Shown one piece after another: positions 56,183-64,000 of a DNA stretch of 64,000 nt. Below the pieces are notes generated by a model. That model searched no databases. It worked only from the letters and a program-made list of their open reading frames with translations, and was not told the origin of the DNA. Position 1 is the stretch's first letter; every line of letters begins with the position of its first letter. A program made the translations under genes and the position numbers. The DNA is from Agrobacterium tumefaciens (GTDB taxonomy: Bacteria; Pseudomonadota; Alphaproteobacteria; Rhizobiales; Rhizobiaceae). The DNA is taken from positions 1 to 64,000 of the forward strand of contig JAGIAH010000013.1 in NCBI GenBank assembly GCA_017744915.1, written 5' to 3'.

Positions 56183-56614
56183 ATGCTGAAATGGATTAGA
56201 GAGCAGCGCGTGATTTCGCGCAATATCAAACAGGCGGCATCAATCAGGGCTGACTTTGCGGCGCGGGTTCGTTCTGCCACAAACTGGAATGAACGTAACC
56301 AGTTACTTGACGAGAGAGATTTTGAAGTTTCCCAATATGAAGATGAGACCGCTTTTCTCCGGTCGCAACGCCTCATAGAAGAAGCTCAGCGCCTCTTGCT
56401 GCCGATACCCGCACCATCCGAGGAAAGCCTGTACTGGGATCAATCTAAGGTCTTGGGCACATGGTCTCTCACAAACCACGGCCTGACCGAATTGCGCCGA
56501 AGCATCCGCTTGGAAAGACGTGAGCGCCGTGAAGGGTGGATGGCTTGGGGAGGGCTGTTGGTCAGCATTCTCAGCCTTGTCACCGCAATACTCGCGCTTA
56601 TGAAGGACTCATAG
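56183..56614 (+). CDS. Small membrane-anchored hypothetical protein
   Basis: This 143-residue protein is helical and highly charged (RERREGWMAW preceded by LRRSIRLERR), with one C-terminal membrane helix (WGGLLVSILSLVTAILALMK). Tail-anchored topology suggests a membrane-located sensor or effector with its soluble part in the cytoplasm. No family recognized. GGGGG precedes the ATG. It lies between two recombinases. Confidence 0.6.
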   Translation: MLKWIREQRVISRNIKQAASIRADFAARVRSATNWNERNQLLDERDFEVSQYEDETAFLRSQRLIEEAQRLLLPIPAPSEESLYWDQSKVLGTWSLTNHGLTELRRSIRLERRERREGWMAWGGLLVSILSLVTAILALMKDS

Positions 56615-56735
56615 CGCCGCCTTTTGTGGCGTTCACCATCCACCTTGAAAGGGGGCTGAGGGGGGAGTTAGCCAGTTCTTTTTTATCGATTGCCCTCTCA
56701 GATTTTTGACAGAAATTAAAGCGGTGCCCTTGTTC

Positions 56736-58121
56736 TCAGAGCTTCAGCGCTTTTTTCACAGCATCAGTTGCGACCTTCAACCGGGCGTCATCTCCCCCAT
56801 AGTTGTCCCCAATCTTCCCAGATGAGTGGCCTAGAACAAGTTCTCGGTCGGCTGCTGGCACACCAGATGTCCTGAGCCTGTCAGCCATCATGTGACGCAG
56901 GGAATGCACGGTAATCTTCTTGTCGGTCACACAAGCGCGGACATGCTTCATTAACGCCGCACTGGCTGCGTCCGGGCCTCTGTCGCGACAGTATGCCGAG
57001 AACAGCAGTTTGTCGCTCCCTGCGGCAGCTATAGCCTCTTTAGTGGCATTCAGTGCATCTCCGAGCAACGGCACCTTGCGAATGGAGCCTTTTGTCTTCA
57101 ATCTGCGGTGAGGGTGAAAGACCAGATTTAAATGCGGCAGCGCGCCTTCGGTCACGGTATCTGCCACCATCAGGCCAGTAACTTCCGCAATGCGGCATCC
57201 AGTTCCCTCTAGAATGCGCCATATCCTTTTCAGGTCTTCATTCCCACGCTCTAGGACACGTGCACGCACCTTAGACAGTTGGTCCGGTGAGAAGGGGAGC
57301 CTGTCGTCTTTCGCCGCTGTTTCCTTCGTGACCGTGAGACCGGCGAACCTATTAACGGTGTCCAACTCAAATTCTTTAATCGCGTGGTTTATCACGGCGT
57401 TGATTGTGTTGAGGTAGCGTTCGGCTGACGATGGCTTAACCCGGTCGAGAAGGGTGTCGCGTACTTCTCGCGCATCCTGTCGGGACAATGCAATAAGCTC
57501 AGGGTCACGTTCTAATGTGTCAGTGATAAAGGCGAGGGCGCGCTTCGTCTCAAGCTCTTTTTTCTTCTCGTTGGGGCGACCTGAAATCTTTTCCGAAAGA
57601 TAAAGCCGTTCCGCATCTTTGAGAGTGGGGTTAGGTCTAGGCAAACGCGCACCGCCTAACAGGCTCCGTGCCAATGCTGTGTCCTGAGCAGACACCCCAA
57701 TCGGGTAGCCTCCGTCATCCACCGGGTATTTGCTCATGATGGATTCGGCTATGACAGAGCGTGCTATCTCTTCAGAGCCATTTCCGTCCGGGTCTCCTTC
57801 ACCTGCCCAATTCCGATCAAGCTTGAATGAGCGAATCTTTATCGCGGCAGACTGCGCTAGTTCAAATGGAGTGGGTTCCTCGGCGCGTAATGCGGGACTT
57901 TCAGATTGCTTGGTAACGGGTCGCTTCAGGGCTGCGGCTAGTTGGCGTTCGGCTTCTGCGTGGGCGCGGTAATAATTTTTGATCGCCTCGGTTTCAGACG
58001 AGCCAAGCGGAATAACAATCTCAGTCTTGCCTAGAATTTCACGGAGATGAGCAGGGACTTTGCGGCGATAACGCCACCCAGATTTTCCACGTTTCTGAAC
58101 GTATTGCACTTCTAATCTCAT
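56736..58121 (-). CDS. int: Tyrosine-type phage integrase
   Basis: This is a 461-residue integrase. The catalytic residues are visible: arginine in GTGCRIAEVTG (about 310), His-x-x-Arg in TVHSLRHMMADRL (about 405), the GHSS histidine in LVLGHSSGKIGD and the nucleophile tyrosine in DNYGG near 440. The N-terminal half includes a SAM-like core domain. The start at 58121 gives the family's usual MRLEVQYVQKRG N-terminus; a longer frame runs into the att region. It is transcribed inward from the tRNA end, as for many tRNA-Asn-targeted elements. Confidence 0.94.
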   Translation of the reverse strand: MRLEVQYVQKRGKSGWRYRRKVPAHLREILGKTEIVIPLGSSETEAIKNYYRAHAEAERQLAAALKRPVTKQSESPALRAEEPTPFELAQSAAIKIRSFKLDRNWAGEGDPDGNGSEEIARSVIAESIMSKYPVDDGGYPIGVSAQDTALARSLLGGARLPRPNPTLKDAERLYLSEKISGRPNEKKKELETKRALAFITDTLERDPELIALSRQDAREVRDTLLDRVKPSSAERYLNTINAVINHAIKEFELDTVNRFAGLTVTKETAAKDDRLPFSPDQLSKVRARVLERGNEDLKRIWRILEGTGCRIAEVTGLMVADTVTEGALPHLNLVFHPHRRLKTKGSIRKVPLLGDALNATKEAIAAAGSDKLLFSAYCRDRGPDAASAALMKHVRACVTDKKITVHSLRHMMADRLRTSGVPAADRELVLGHSSGKIGDNYGGDDARLKVATDAVKKALKL

Positions 58122-58127
58122 TCTCAG

Positions 58128-58157
58128 GGTACCAATCGGTGTACCGCATGAGGTACC
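58128..58157. repeat. Three GGTACC-type motifs upstream of int
   Basis: GGTACC at 58,128-58,133, GGTGTACC at 58,138-58,145 and GGTACC at 58,152-58,157 lie 7-36 bases upstream of the int start codon. They share the motif found twice near attL. Position over the integrase promoter suggests arm sites and/or autoregulation. Confidence 0.5.
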
Positions 58158-58207
58158 TCTAACGAAGCTGCTTTCCTTGCAAGGCAAGGCTTCTAGACGC
58201 TGTCAGA

Positions 58208-58231
58208 AGAAAAATGGCTCCCCGGGCCGGA
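58208..58231. repeat. attR direct repeat
   Basis: The right copy of the 24-bp repeat, including the last 17 encoded bases of tRNA-Asn (CCA included) plus the 7 bases beyond its 3' end. The tRNA gene itself is complete on this side. Confidence 0.9.
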
Positions 58232-58289
58232 TTCGAACCGGCGACCTGTCGATTAACAGTCGAATGCTCTACCGCTGAGCTACCAGGGA
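58215..58289 (-). tRNA. tRNA-Asn (GUU)
   Basis: Read on the minus strand, the acceptor stem TCCCTGG pairs with CCGGGGA, with a T-G wobble. The anticodon loop CTGTTAA gives GTT, the T arm is GGTTCGAATCC, and CCA is encoded. This is the attachment gene of the element. Confidence 0.97.
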
Positions 58290-58465
58290 ACGTGCGCTGC
58301 TTGGCGCGGTGTGAGCGGGGTAATACAAATGCTTTTCCGATTTGCCAAGCGGTTTTTTTAAAAAAAACGCATTCCTCTTGTTTTATCCCTCCGAAGTCCC
58401 GATTTTCCGGGCTTATCGACGGTGAAAAAATTATCCACAGGCCAGATGCAAAAGGGCAGGATGGA

Positions 58466-58750
58466 ATGAAATTCGGTATGGACCACAGAACGCATCGCCT
58501 CAATGTCGGAAAATGGAGCGTTGCAATGCCGCGTTCGCGCGTCGGCAGGATCGCGACGGGCTCTGCGCTGGTGGTGGGCGGAACGCTGGGGTTCCTGCCG
58601 GTTCTCGGTTTCTGGATGATTCCGCTCGGTCTTGTGGTGCTGTCCCACGATTTGCCGGCGGTTCGCCGCCAGCGGCGTCGGCTGGCGGTCTGGTGGGCAT
58701 CGCGGCAGAACCGCCGCGACACCCGCAATGGCGGCCGCCGGCAGCCTTAA
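58466..58750 (+). CDS. Small membrane-associated hypothetical protein
   Basis: The product is 94 residues from ATG 58466 (AAGGGCAGG upstream). There is one hydrophobic stretch (VGGTLGFLPVLGFWMIPLGL) followed by a very basic tail (RRQRRRLAVWWASRQNRRDT). Conserved in rhizobia by appearance, no known function. It overlaps the end of the convergent exoD-like gene by four bases. Confidence 0.65.
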   Translation: MKFGMDHRTHRLNVGKWSVAMPRSRVGRIATGSALVVGGTLGFLPVLGFWMIPLGLVVLSHDLPAVRRQRRRLAVWWASRQNRRDTRNGGRRQP

Positions 58751-59391
58751 CCGCCGATGGAGCTGCTGATGCCCTGGCCGGCCCAGAAGGCGGCATAGGC
58801 GAGGGCGGCGAAATAGATCGCTGTGAGGCCGAGAAACAGGTAACCGCCGAGTACGGTGAGGCCGTCCCTCTGGATCATGCCGGCCGATAAAAGCAGGATG
58901 GCGACGCCGGGCAGGGTGTTGGAGAAGGGAATGAAGCCGAGCGGCATCATCAGCAACACGCCCGCCGTCATCAGGGCAAGCCCGTTCATCCTGTTGGCGA
59001 TGATGCCCGTCGTCAGCGCGGGGATGCGCGGACGGATGAAGCCATCGAGCTTGGAGACGATGGCGACGCCTTTTTGAAGTGCGGGAACGAGCTTTGCCGT
59101 TTCCATCTGCCGGTCGAGGATCTTTGCGGGCAGCCAGGGCAGGCGGTTGAGGGTGATCGCCAGGCTGACGAGGATGATCGCTGCGCCGAAAACGGTGCTG
59201 ACGCCGGGAATGGATACCGGAATGAGAAAGGGTAGAGAGGCGATCGCGCAGATGAGCAAGAGGCCCTGTTCGCCGATTGCTTCCATCAACTCGCGCAACG
59301 TGATCGTCTGGCCCTGCAGCTTTCCTATCAGCTTCTCAAGCGTCGTGCTGAGCTTCTCAGACGTATCAGTGAATGCGAATTCGTTCGTCAT
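58747..59391 (-). CDS. exoD: ExoD-family membrane protein
   Basis: This 214-residue integral membrane protein of the ExoD family (linked to exopolysaccharide synthesis and alkali tolerance in Sinorhizobium) shows LRELMEAIGEQGLLLICAIA, then ASLPFLIPVSIPGVSTVFGA and several helices with PLGFIPFSNTLPGVAILLL. The ATG at 59391 follows GGGAAG. Its molecular function is not known. The gene converges with the small basic membrane protein. Confidence 0.85.
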   Translation of the reverse strand: MTNEFAFTDTSEKLSTTLEKLIGKLQGQTITLRELMEAIGEQGLLLICAIASLPFLIPVSIPGVSTVFGAAIILVSLAITLNRLPWLPAKILDRQMETAKLVPALQKGVAIVSKLDGFIRPRIPALTTGIIANRMNGLALMTAGVLLMMPLGFIPFSNTLPGVAILLLSAGMIQRDGLTVLGGYLFLGLTAIYFAALAYAAFWAGQGISSSIGG

Positions 59392-59501
59392 GCTGCTTCC
59401 CGGACGTTGTTTAACTCCCGGGGGTGATATCATTCATCCGGCCACATGCCTATCTCCGATGGAAAATCGGCATCGTCACGGCAGCCGTTCATTGGCTTCC
59501 G

Positions 59502-59603
59502 CTAATGGGAAACCCAGTTGCTGTAAGCGCCTGCAAGAAGCACAATCAGCAGTATGACAAGTATGACCGGATTGATCGACGTAATGAAGTTTACATATTC
59601 CAT
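59502..59603 (-). CDS. 33-residue single-span membrane peptide
   Basis: The product starts MEYVNFITSI, has one hydrophobic helix (PVILVILLIVLLAGAY) and ends SNWVSH. An excellent AGGAGGAAG lies seven bases before the ATG at 59603, making translation likely. Its size puts it below most gene-finding cut-offs. Function unknown. The remaining bases of this 513-base gap show no other gene. Confidence 0.6.
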   Translation of the reverse strand: MEYVNFITSINPVILVILLIVLLAGAYSNWVSH

Positions 59604-59904
59604 GATAACTTCCTCCTCTTTCCTCCACGTCTCATTCTACAGCAAAAAGGCGAGTTCATCTACCACAGGGTGAAATTTCGCATCGCAGCAACCGTCTATC
59701 GCCGGGGGTTGGAATCGCTTGCCTTTCCTGCTTTTTGCAATGCAGAATAAATTATCCGCCCTTTGCCATCCTCTTGCCTTGTCTCTCATCCTCTTTTCGC
59801 AGCTGTCCGCCCGCCGCCATCGGCAAAATGCAATATAAGCCTTGCTGAAAGGCTTCATCTTCCGCCCGCCTTCACTCCGCAATGCTCTTCCCCGGGGATA
59901 TGAA

Positions 59905-60492
59905 ATGCTGAAAAACCTCTATGCCTGGACGATGGCGCTGGCCGCCCGCAAAACCGCCGTCTGGTGGCTTGCGATCGTCGCCTTCGTGGAAAGCTCCGTC
60001 TTCGTCGTGCCTGCGGATGTGCTGTTCCTGCCCATGGTGCTGGCCAAGCCGAAAAAGGCGATGTTTTATGCACTGGTGGCAACCGTCGCCTCGGTTCTCG
60101 GTGGCATTGCCGGCTGGTTTCTCGGCCATTACGCCTTTGAGAGCGTCGCGCGGCCCATTCTCGAATTTTACGGCAAGCTCGACAGTTTCGAGCATCTCAA
60201 GAGTTCGGTGAATTACGAAACCATCATTCTCCTGCTGGTGACATCAGGGCTCGCGCATCTGCCGCCGATCAAGGTCGTCACGATTCTTTCCGGCGCGGCC
60301 AATATCAGCCTCGGCCTGTTCATTCTTTCGGCCGTCGTCACACGCGGCGCCCGTTTTTTCATCCTCGCAGGACTGCTGCAGAAATACGGGGAATCGGTGC
60401 GCCATTTCATCGAAAAACGCCTCGGCGTCATAACGGCGGCAGCGGCAGGCGCCCTCATTGCGGTCTATGCGGTTTACGTTTTCGTGCGTTGA
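59905..60492 (+). CDS. YqaA/DedA-like membrane protein
   Basis: This 195-residue protein with five to six hydrophobic helices has the SNARE-associated/DedA-type pattern VESSVFVVPADVLFLPMVLA, then GGIAGWFLGHYAFESV. The DedA superfamily is connected to lipid flipping and membrane homeostasis. GGGGA precedes the ATG at 59905, and a longer frame lacks one. Confidence 0.85.
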   Translation: MLKNLYAWTMALAARKTAVWWLAIVAFVESSVFVVPADVLFLPMVLAKPKKAMFYALVATVASVLGGIAGWFLGHYAFESVARPILEFYGKLDSFEHLKSSVNYETIILLLVTSGLAHLPPIKVVTILSGAANISLGLFILSAVVTRGARFFILAGLLQKYGESVRHFIEKRLGVITAAAAGALIAVYAVYVFVR

Positions 60493-60707
60493 CGGGAATA
60501 GGACGGCGAAAAATCTGTGCGGTTTTCACCTGAGGTCCCGCCGGACTTTATCGATGTGAATCAGGATGATTTCGGATCCGCCGGGGCCGAAATCACCTTA
60601 AGCCGGGCGCGATTTTTCTACTCTTACAATACTGTCGCATAACTTTCAGCTTACTGTCAGAATCCGTCTGTATCGGTTCTCTCGTTCAATCAGAGGGCCG
60701 TCTTATT

Positions 60708-61295
60708 ATGAGAAGATTTTGGAAGTGCTCCTTTTGGGGCATGGGCATTGCTGTGCTTGCCACAGGCGGTTATCTCTACGGCATTCAGCTCCTGGGCAAT
60801 TTTCATGAGGTGGTGGCGGGGCAACTTTATCGCTCCAACCAGCCGAGTACCGAGGAACTTGTCCGCTATACCAAGGATTACGGTATCAGGACCGTCATCA
60901 ATCTGCGCGGCGCCAACGAATCCAAGGCCTGGTATCAGGGAGAGGTCGAAACCTCGCGTCAGCTTGGACTGAATCACATCGATTTCGGCATGTCGGCCAG
61001 CCAGGAACTCGACATGAACAGGGTCAACGAGCTGGTCGCGATCATGCGTGACGCGCCGAAACCCATCCTTATCCATTGCAAGGCCGGCGCAGACAGGACA
61101 GGCCTCGCGACTGCGCTCTATCTCAGCCGCGTTGCGGGGCTCGACGAAGAACAGGCGGAAAGCCAGCTTTCCTTCCGCTTCGGCCATATCGGCATCCCTT
61201 ATCTGTCGGAAACCTACGCCATGGACCGGACCTGGGAAAACGCGGAAAAACTCCCCATCATCGACGACGTCGCCATTGCATCCAACGAGTACTGA
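60708..61295 (+). CDS. Membrane-anchored dual-specificity/tyrosine phosphatase
   Basis: This 195-residue protein has an N-terminal signal anchor (WGMGIAVLATGGYLYGI) followed by a protein-tyrosine-phosphatase fold. It includes QLYRSNQPSTEELVRYTKDY, INLRGANES and the Cx5R loop HCKAGADRTG near residue 125, so the catalytic cysteine and arginine are present. It likely acts on a phosphorylated protein or lipid at the periplasmic face or the membrane. AGAGGG lies upstream of the start codon. Confidence 0.88.
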   Translation: MRRFWKCSFWGMGIAVLATGGYLYGIQLLGNFHEVVAGQLYRSNQPSTEELVRYTKDYGIRTVINLRGANESKAWYQGEVETSRQLGLNHIDFGMSASQELDMNRVNELVAIMRDAPKPILIHCKAGADRTGLATALYLSRVAGLDEEQAESQLSFRFGHIGIPYLSETYAMDRTWENAEKLPIIDDVAIASNEY

Positions 61296-61486
61296 AAGCG
61301 GCTTCCGGCACGCTGCCTGCATGATGATCTGAACGGATTTTGCGTTCCGTCCTGATGATGCATGTCATAGGGGCTGGCGCAAAGCCGCGAATTGCGGCTG
61401 GCTGGCTGAACACGCACCGGCACTACGCCATTCCTCACGCTCCACAAGCTGCACCCAAAACGGCTTGTGGAGTGCAAGCCTTCGGT

Positions 61487-61690
61487 TCAATCGCGCCCGA
61501 TATCCGGCGTCCATCCGCGCGTATATCCCTTTCCCATGATGGCAACCGCAAGGGAAAGCTGTTCCTGCAAATGCTCGATTTCGCCGAGAAGAGCTTCGAC
61601 AGCAGCCTTCGCATCGCCGTCATGACACTGGATGATATATCCCGCTATGTCGTCAGGCCGCATCGGGGTGATTTTTTCAGCGTTGGACAT
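61487..61690 (-). CDS. Small helical hypothetical protein
   Basis: This 67-residue protein with GAGAGGT upstream has a helical core AAVEALLGEIEHLQEQLSLA that may form a short coiled coil. No family recognized. It lies between two gaps with no other gene. Confidence 0.6.
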   Translation of the reverse strand: MSNAEKITPMRPDDIAGYIIQCHDGDAKAAVEALLGEIEHLQEQLSLAVAIMGKGYTRGWTPDIGRD

Positions 61691-61885
61691 ATTGGATGAC
61701 CTCTCTTTTGTTCACTAAATGTTCTAATTTTAGCGGAGAGTCAACAAGGCAAATATGCGCGGTCTTTCGACAGTCGGCGGCTTTGGAATTGAGGTTTTTC
61801 AGAAATTCAACCGGAAAATGCTCAGGAGAACGGCCGCAGCGCGGGATTCCTGCCCAAAATCCCTGCGGTGCCGCGAAATCAAACG

Positions 61886-62146
61886 TCAATGAACTGACGG
61901 GTCCTCGCCATCCAGGAAACTGCGAATCCCGTCTTTCTCGCAGGTGGCCAGAAATTCTTCCCAGGCGTCCTTGTCTGTCGCGAAAGGTTCATCCCAGGTG
62001 GTGACATCGTCGTGCTCGCTGATAACCTCGAGCGTCCAATCCTGCTGGGTGCCAGCGGGCCGGTAGATATCAACGAGGACCGTGATACCCTCATCTTCAA
62101 ACTCGCCCGAGAATTCCGAGTGTTCTATTTTCGGTTTTTTAGCCAT
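61886..62146 (-). CDS. Small acidic rhizobial hypothetical protein
   Basis: The product is 86 residues from ATG 62146 (GAGGTG upstream). It is acidic, with IEHSEFSGEFEDEGITVLVD and DAWEEFLATCEKDGIRSFLD. No signal or membrane segment. No known function; conserved proteins of this shape occur in rhizobia. Confidence 0.65.
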   Translation of the reverse strand: MAKKPKIEHSEFSGEFEDEGITVLVDIYRPAGTQQDWTLEVISEHDDVTTWDEPFATDKDAWEEFLATCEKDGIRSFLDGEDPSVH

Positions 62147-62283
62147 CCCGGCACACCTCATTCTCAGGCTTTGATAAACGCACACCCGAACCGGATCTGT
62201 TAAATTCGCGCGTGGCGCCGCTTACAAGAGAACTGAAACAAATATAGCCAGCTCTGGGGGAACTGGCTATCTATCTGATTTAA

Positions 62284-62360
<77 letters not shown>

Positions 62361-62590
62361 AACCTGAAAGCCGTTTATATATAAGCCAGTTAGGGCGCAA
62401 GCGGAAAATGGTCTTTTCATAAAAAAAGGAGCAAAGGGTGTGGACGGCGGGGAAGGGACCGAAACGGGGCGGGGTTTCCCGGCGTGAGAGGCCGTCAAAC
62501 GCCTGACACATCCTCTTTTCATCATTGCCGGAACAAGCCGCCCGCTTCGGCGTTCAATCGCAGCGGAATTGAAACTCAGGGAGACGAATT

Positions 62591-63127
62591 ATGTCTGAAC
62601 TCGTCGTTGTTGGTTTTGACGGAACGGAAGAGGCCGATCGGGTCCTTCTGAAGCTTGCTGGCCTGAAGAAGGAATATCTGGTCGATCTGGAGGATGCCGT
62701 GGTTGTCGTGCGCGATGAAAACGGCAAGGTGCATCTGAAGCAGAGCGTCAATCTGACGGCGATCGGCGCAAGCTCCGGTTTCCTGTCCGGCGGCCTGTGG
62801 GGCGGTCTCGTCGGCCTGCTGTTCCTCAATCCGCTGGCGGGTTTTGCCATCGGCGGCGCGATTGGCGCCGGCACGGGCGCGCTGGCGGGATCGTTGACGG
62901 ATTTCGGCATCGATGACGATTTCATCAAGTCGCTCGGCGAGACCATTCCCAATGGCTCTTCGGCGCTGTTCGTGCTGATCCGCAAGGTGCAGCCGGAAAA
63001 GGTGCTGGCGGAACTCGAAGGACTGCGCGGGCGGGTCATCAAGACCTCGCTTTCGCCGGCGCAGGAAGCACAGCTGCAAAAGGCGCTTTCCGGCGGAACC
63101 GAACCAGCCGCCGCGCCCGCCATCTGA
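62591..63127 (+). CDS. DUF1269 membrane protein
   Basis: This 178-residue protein starts with a cytoplasmic-type fold (SELVVVGFDGTEEADRVLLK), then one or two glycine-rich hydrophobic segments (SGGLWGGLVGLLFLNPLAGF, AIGGAIGAGTGALAGSLTDF) typical of DUF1269. The C-terminus is Ala/Pro-rich. The gene has AGGGAGA upstream. Function unknown. Confidence 0.85.
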   Translation: MSELVVVGFDGTEEADRVLLKLAGLKKEYLVDLEDAVVVVRDENGKVHLKQSVNLTAIGASSGFLSGGLWGGLVGLLFLNPLAGFAIGGAIGAGTGALAGSLTDFGIDDDFIKSLGETIPNGSSALFVLIRKVQPEKVLAELEGLRGRVIKTSLSPAQEAQLQKALSGGTEPAAAPAI

Positions 63128-63191
63128 ATGGGTGAGGTCAGGAACGCTGCGGCATGTTTTACGCCGCAGCGGTTCGTTCAGCCATGTGGGC

Positions 63192-63836
63192 CTATACCGT
63201 CAGGGTACCATTTTTCGCCTGTGGCCAGGTGAGATAATAATAGCGGCTGCCGACGCTGCCGAAAAACGCATTGTCGCCGGAAATATTATCGACATAAGCG
63301 CCGCTGGCGCCCTTGGCATAGGCTGAGCCGTCGCGTTTGAGATGGTCTTTCAGAAAGTCGCTCCATCCCGTCAGGGCGATCTCGGTGGCGGGCTTGGACG
63401 TGGTTTTCGTATCGGATGCCACATCCCATGCCTTGATCTGTGCCCCCTCGGCGGGATCGGAGACCGTGAGCGTGCCCGCAGTCAAAGCTTCCAGCATGGC
63501 CTTTGCCTGTGAAGCCTTGTCGGGATCCTTCGCCAGTTCCTCCAGCATCTTCTTCAGGTCCTTCATGAAGTCGGCCTTGCTGATGTCGCCGGAAGAAGGC
63601 TGCGTATCCGTACCGTCGGTCTGGGTATCGTCGCCGGAAGCCTGGCCATATTGCGCCAGAAGCTGTGCCAGCCGGGTATTGGTGGACGAGGAGGCATCGA
63701 GCCCATAGGAGCCAAGGAGAGCCGTCCGCGACGAGGAGGATGCAGCGGCGGAATTGGTGTCCTCCTGCTCCTTGATGACCTTGAGGGCGAGCTTGGTGGC
63801 GGTGAGGCGTGTGGAGAGGTCGATGGAGGAGACCAT
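63192..63836 (-). CDS. Hypothetical protein
   Basis: This 214-residue protein is rich in Ser, Thr, Ala and Asp, with DTQTDGTDTQPSSGDISKAD and a C-terminal portion (AYVDNISGDNAFFGSVGSRY) that could be a small folded domain. There is no signal peptide. A leucine-rich N-terminus (STRLTATKLALKVIKEQE) suggests a helix. No family recognized. The remaining 164 bases of the window show no gene. Confidence 0.6.
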   Translation of the reverse strand: MVSSIDLSTRLTATKLALKVIKEQEDTNSAAASSSSRTALLGSYGLDASSSTNTRLAQLLAQYGQASGDDTQTDGTDTQPSSGDISKADFMKDLKKMLEELAKDPDKASQAKAMLEALTAGTLTVSDPAEGAQIKAWDVASDTKTTSKPATEIALTGWSDFLKDHLKRDGSAYAKGASGAYVDNISGDNAFFGSVGSRYYYLTWPQAKNGTLTV

Positions 63837-64000
63837 TGCGCTAACTGTTTCCGTGATCGGGCGATACGCATCATTCGTACCGAGCCGGCTCGGCGGGCAT
63901 CGATCCCGCCTTTCGTCTCCTCTCATAAGGAGACCGGGCATATCCCGGCCGTCTTCCGGCTTGGGATACACCCGGTCTTAATGGTCGGACTTTGCGCGAC

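Larger units (their letters stand above)
40911..58231. mobile_element. 17.3-kb integrative element in tRNA-Asn: prophage remnant with immunity genes
   Basis: The element is bounded by a perfect 24-bp direct repeat (40,911-40,934 and 58,208-58,231). The right copy is the 3' end of tRNA-Asn plus flanking bases. A tyrosine integrase lies 87 bases inside the right end, transcribed inward. Cargo includes a TIR-DUF3298 protein, a leftward operon of podovirus internal-virion genes, an FRG protein, an OLD-family ATPase, a serine recombinase and a small membrane protein. The immunity genes are visibly AT-richer than the chromosome. No capsid, terminase, portal or replication genes are present, so it is either a decayed prophage or a non-autonomous element. 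Confidence 0.88.

Noticed and set aside
55471..56376. A 301-codon version of the serine recombinase
   Set aside because: The first 117 residues lack any similarity; the YIRVSS start of the family is reached at 56025.
58214..58465. An upstream extension of the small protein at 58,466
   Set aside because: The frame would begin inside the tRNA-Asn gene and reads its complement; the ATG at 58466 has a good ribosome site.

Overview
The window looks like chromosome of a rhizobial alphaproteobacterium, most probably Agrobacterium (A. tumefaciens complex). The evidence is the housekeeping order bamE / CBP3-type cytochrome bc1 chaperone / DUF177 / plsX / fabH / ihfA / MerR, an ExoD-family protein, rhizobial DUF982 and DUF1203 families, a K+-independent H+-pyrophosphatase and rhizobial palindromic intergenic repeats. 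No species can be named from sequence reading alone. || Layout. 0-7.4 kb: core genes for energy coupling, envelope assembly, phospholipid and fatty-acid initiation, and IHF, ending at tRNA-Leu(UAA). 7.4-10.4 kb: a small, AT-richer accessory patch directly downstream of that tRNA, with a methyltransferase and a membrane O-acyltransferase that suggest surface-glycan decoration. 10.4-21.1 kb: a copper-resistance locus made of copA, a ferredoxin-type reductase, hmrR and, 6.7 kb away, copZ. Two look-alike HmrR/CueR operators are visible. A complete peptide/nickel-type ABC importer sits between the two halves. 21-40.9 kb: ordinary chromosomal genes: TrkH K+ uptake, threonine dehydratase, a diguanylate cyclase, an azoreductase with its LysR regulator, CpdB, PilZ, a cysK-alaX-sseA operon whose last gene is a rhodanese-GNAT fusion, photolyase and Ogt. 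58.2-64 kb: ordinary chromosome with tRNA-Asn, ExoD, a DedA-like protein, a tyrosine-type phosphatase and tRNA-Pro. || The accessory highlight is a 17.3-kb element at 40,911-58,231, integrated at the 3' end of tRNA-Asn(GUU) and bounded by a perfect 24-bp direct repeat. It carries its tyrosine integrase next to the tRNA and also a serine recombinase. Inside is a leftward late operon that looks like the internal-virion (ejection) module of a T7-like podovirus, with gp15-like and gp16-like proteins, but no capsid, portal, terminase, polymerase or tail gene. Around it are three immunity-type genes: a TIR protein fused to a DUF3298/RsiV-like domain, an FRG-domain protein, and an OLD-family ATPase with a TOPRIM-like region. 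|| The most interesting candidate system is the TIR-DUF3298 protein beside the virion protein with lysozyme-like and M15 peptidase domains. RsiV's C-terminal domain is a known lysozyme receptor, so the TIR protein may detect an ejected phage peptidoglycan hydrolase. That function is inference, whereas the domain matches are read from the sequence.
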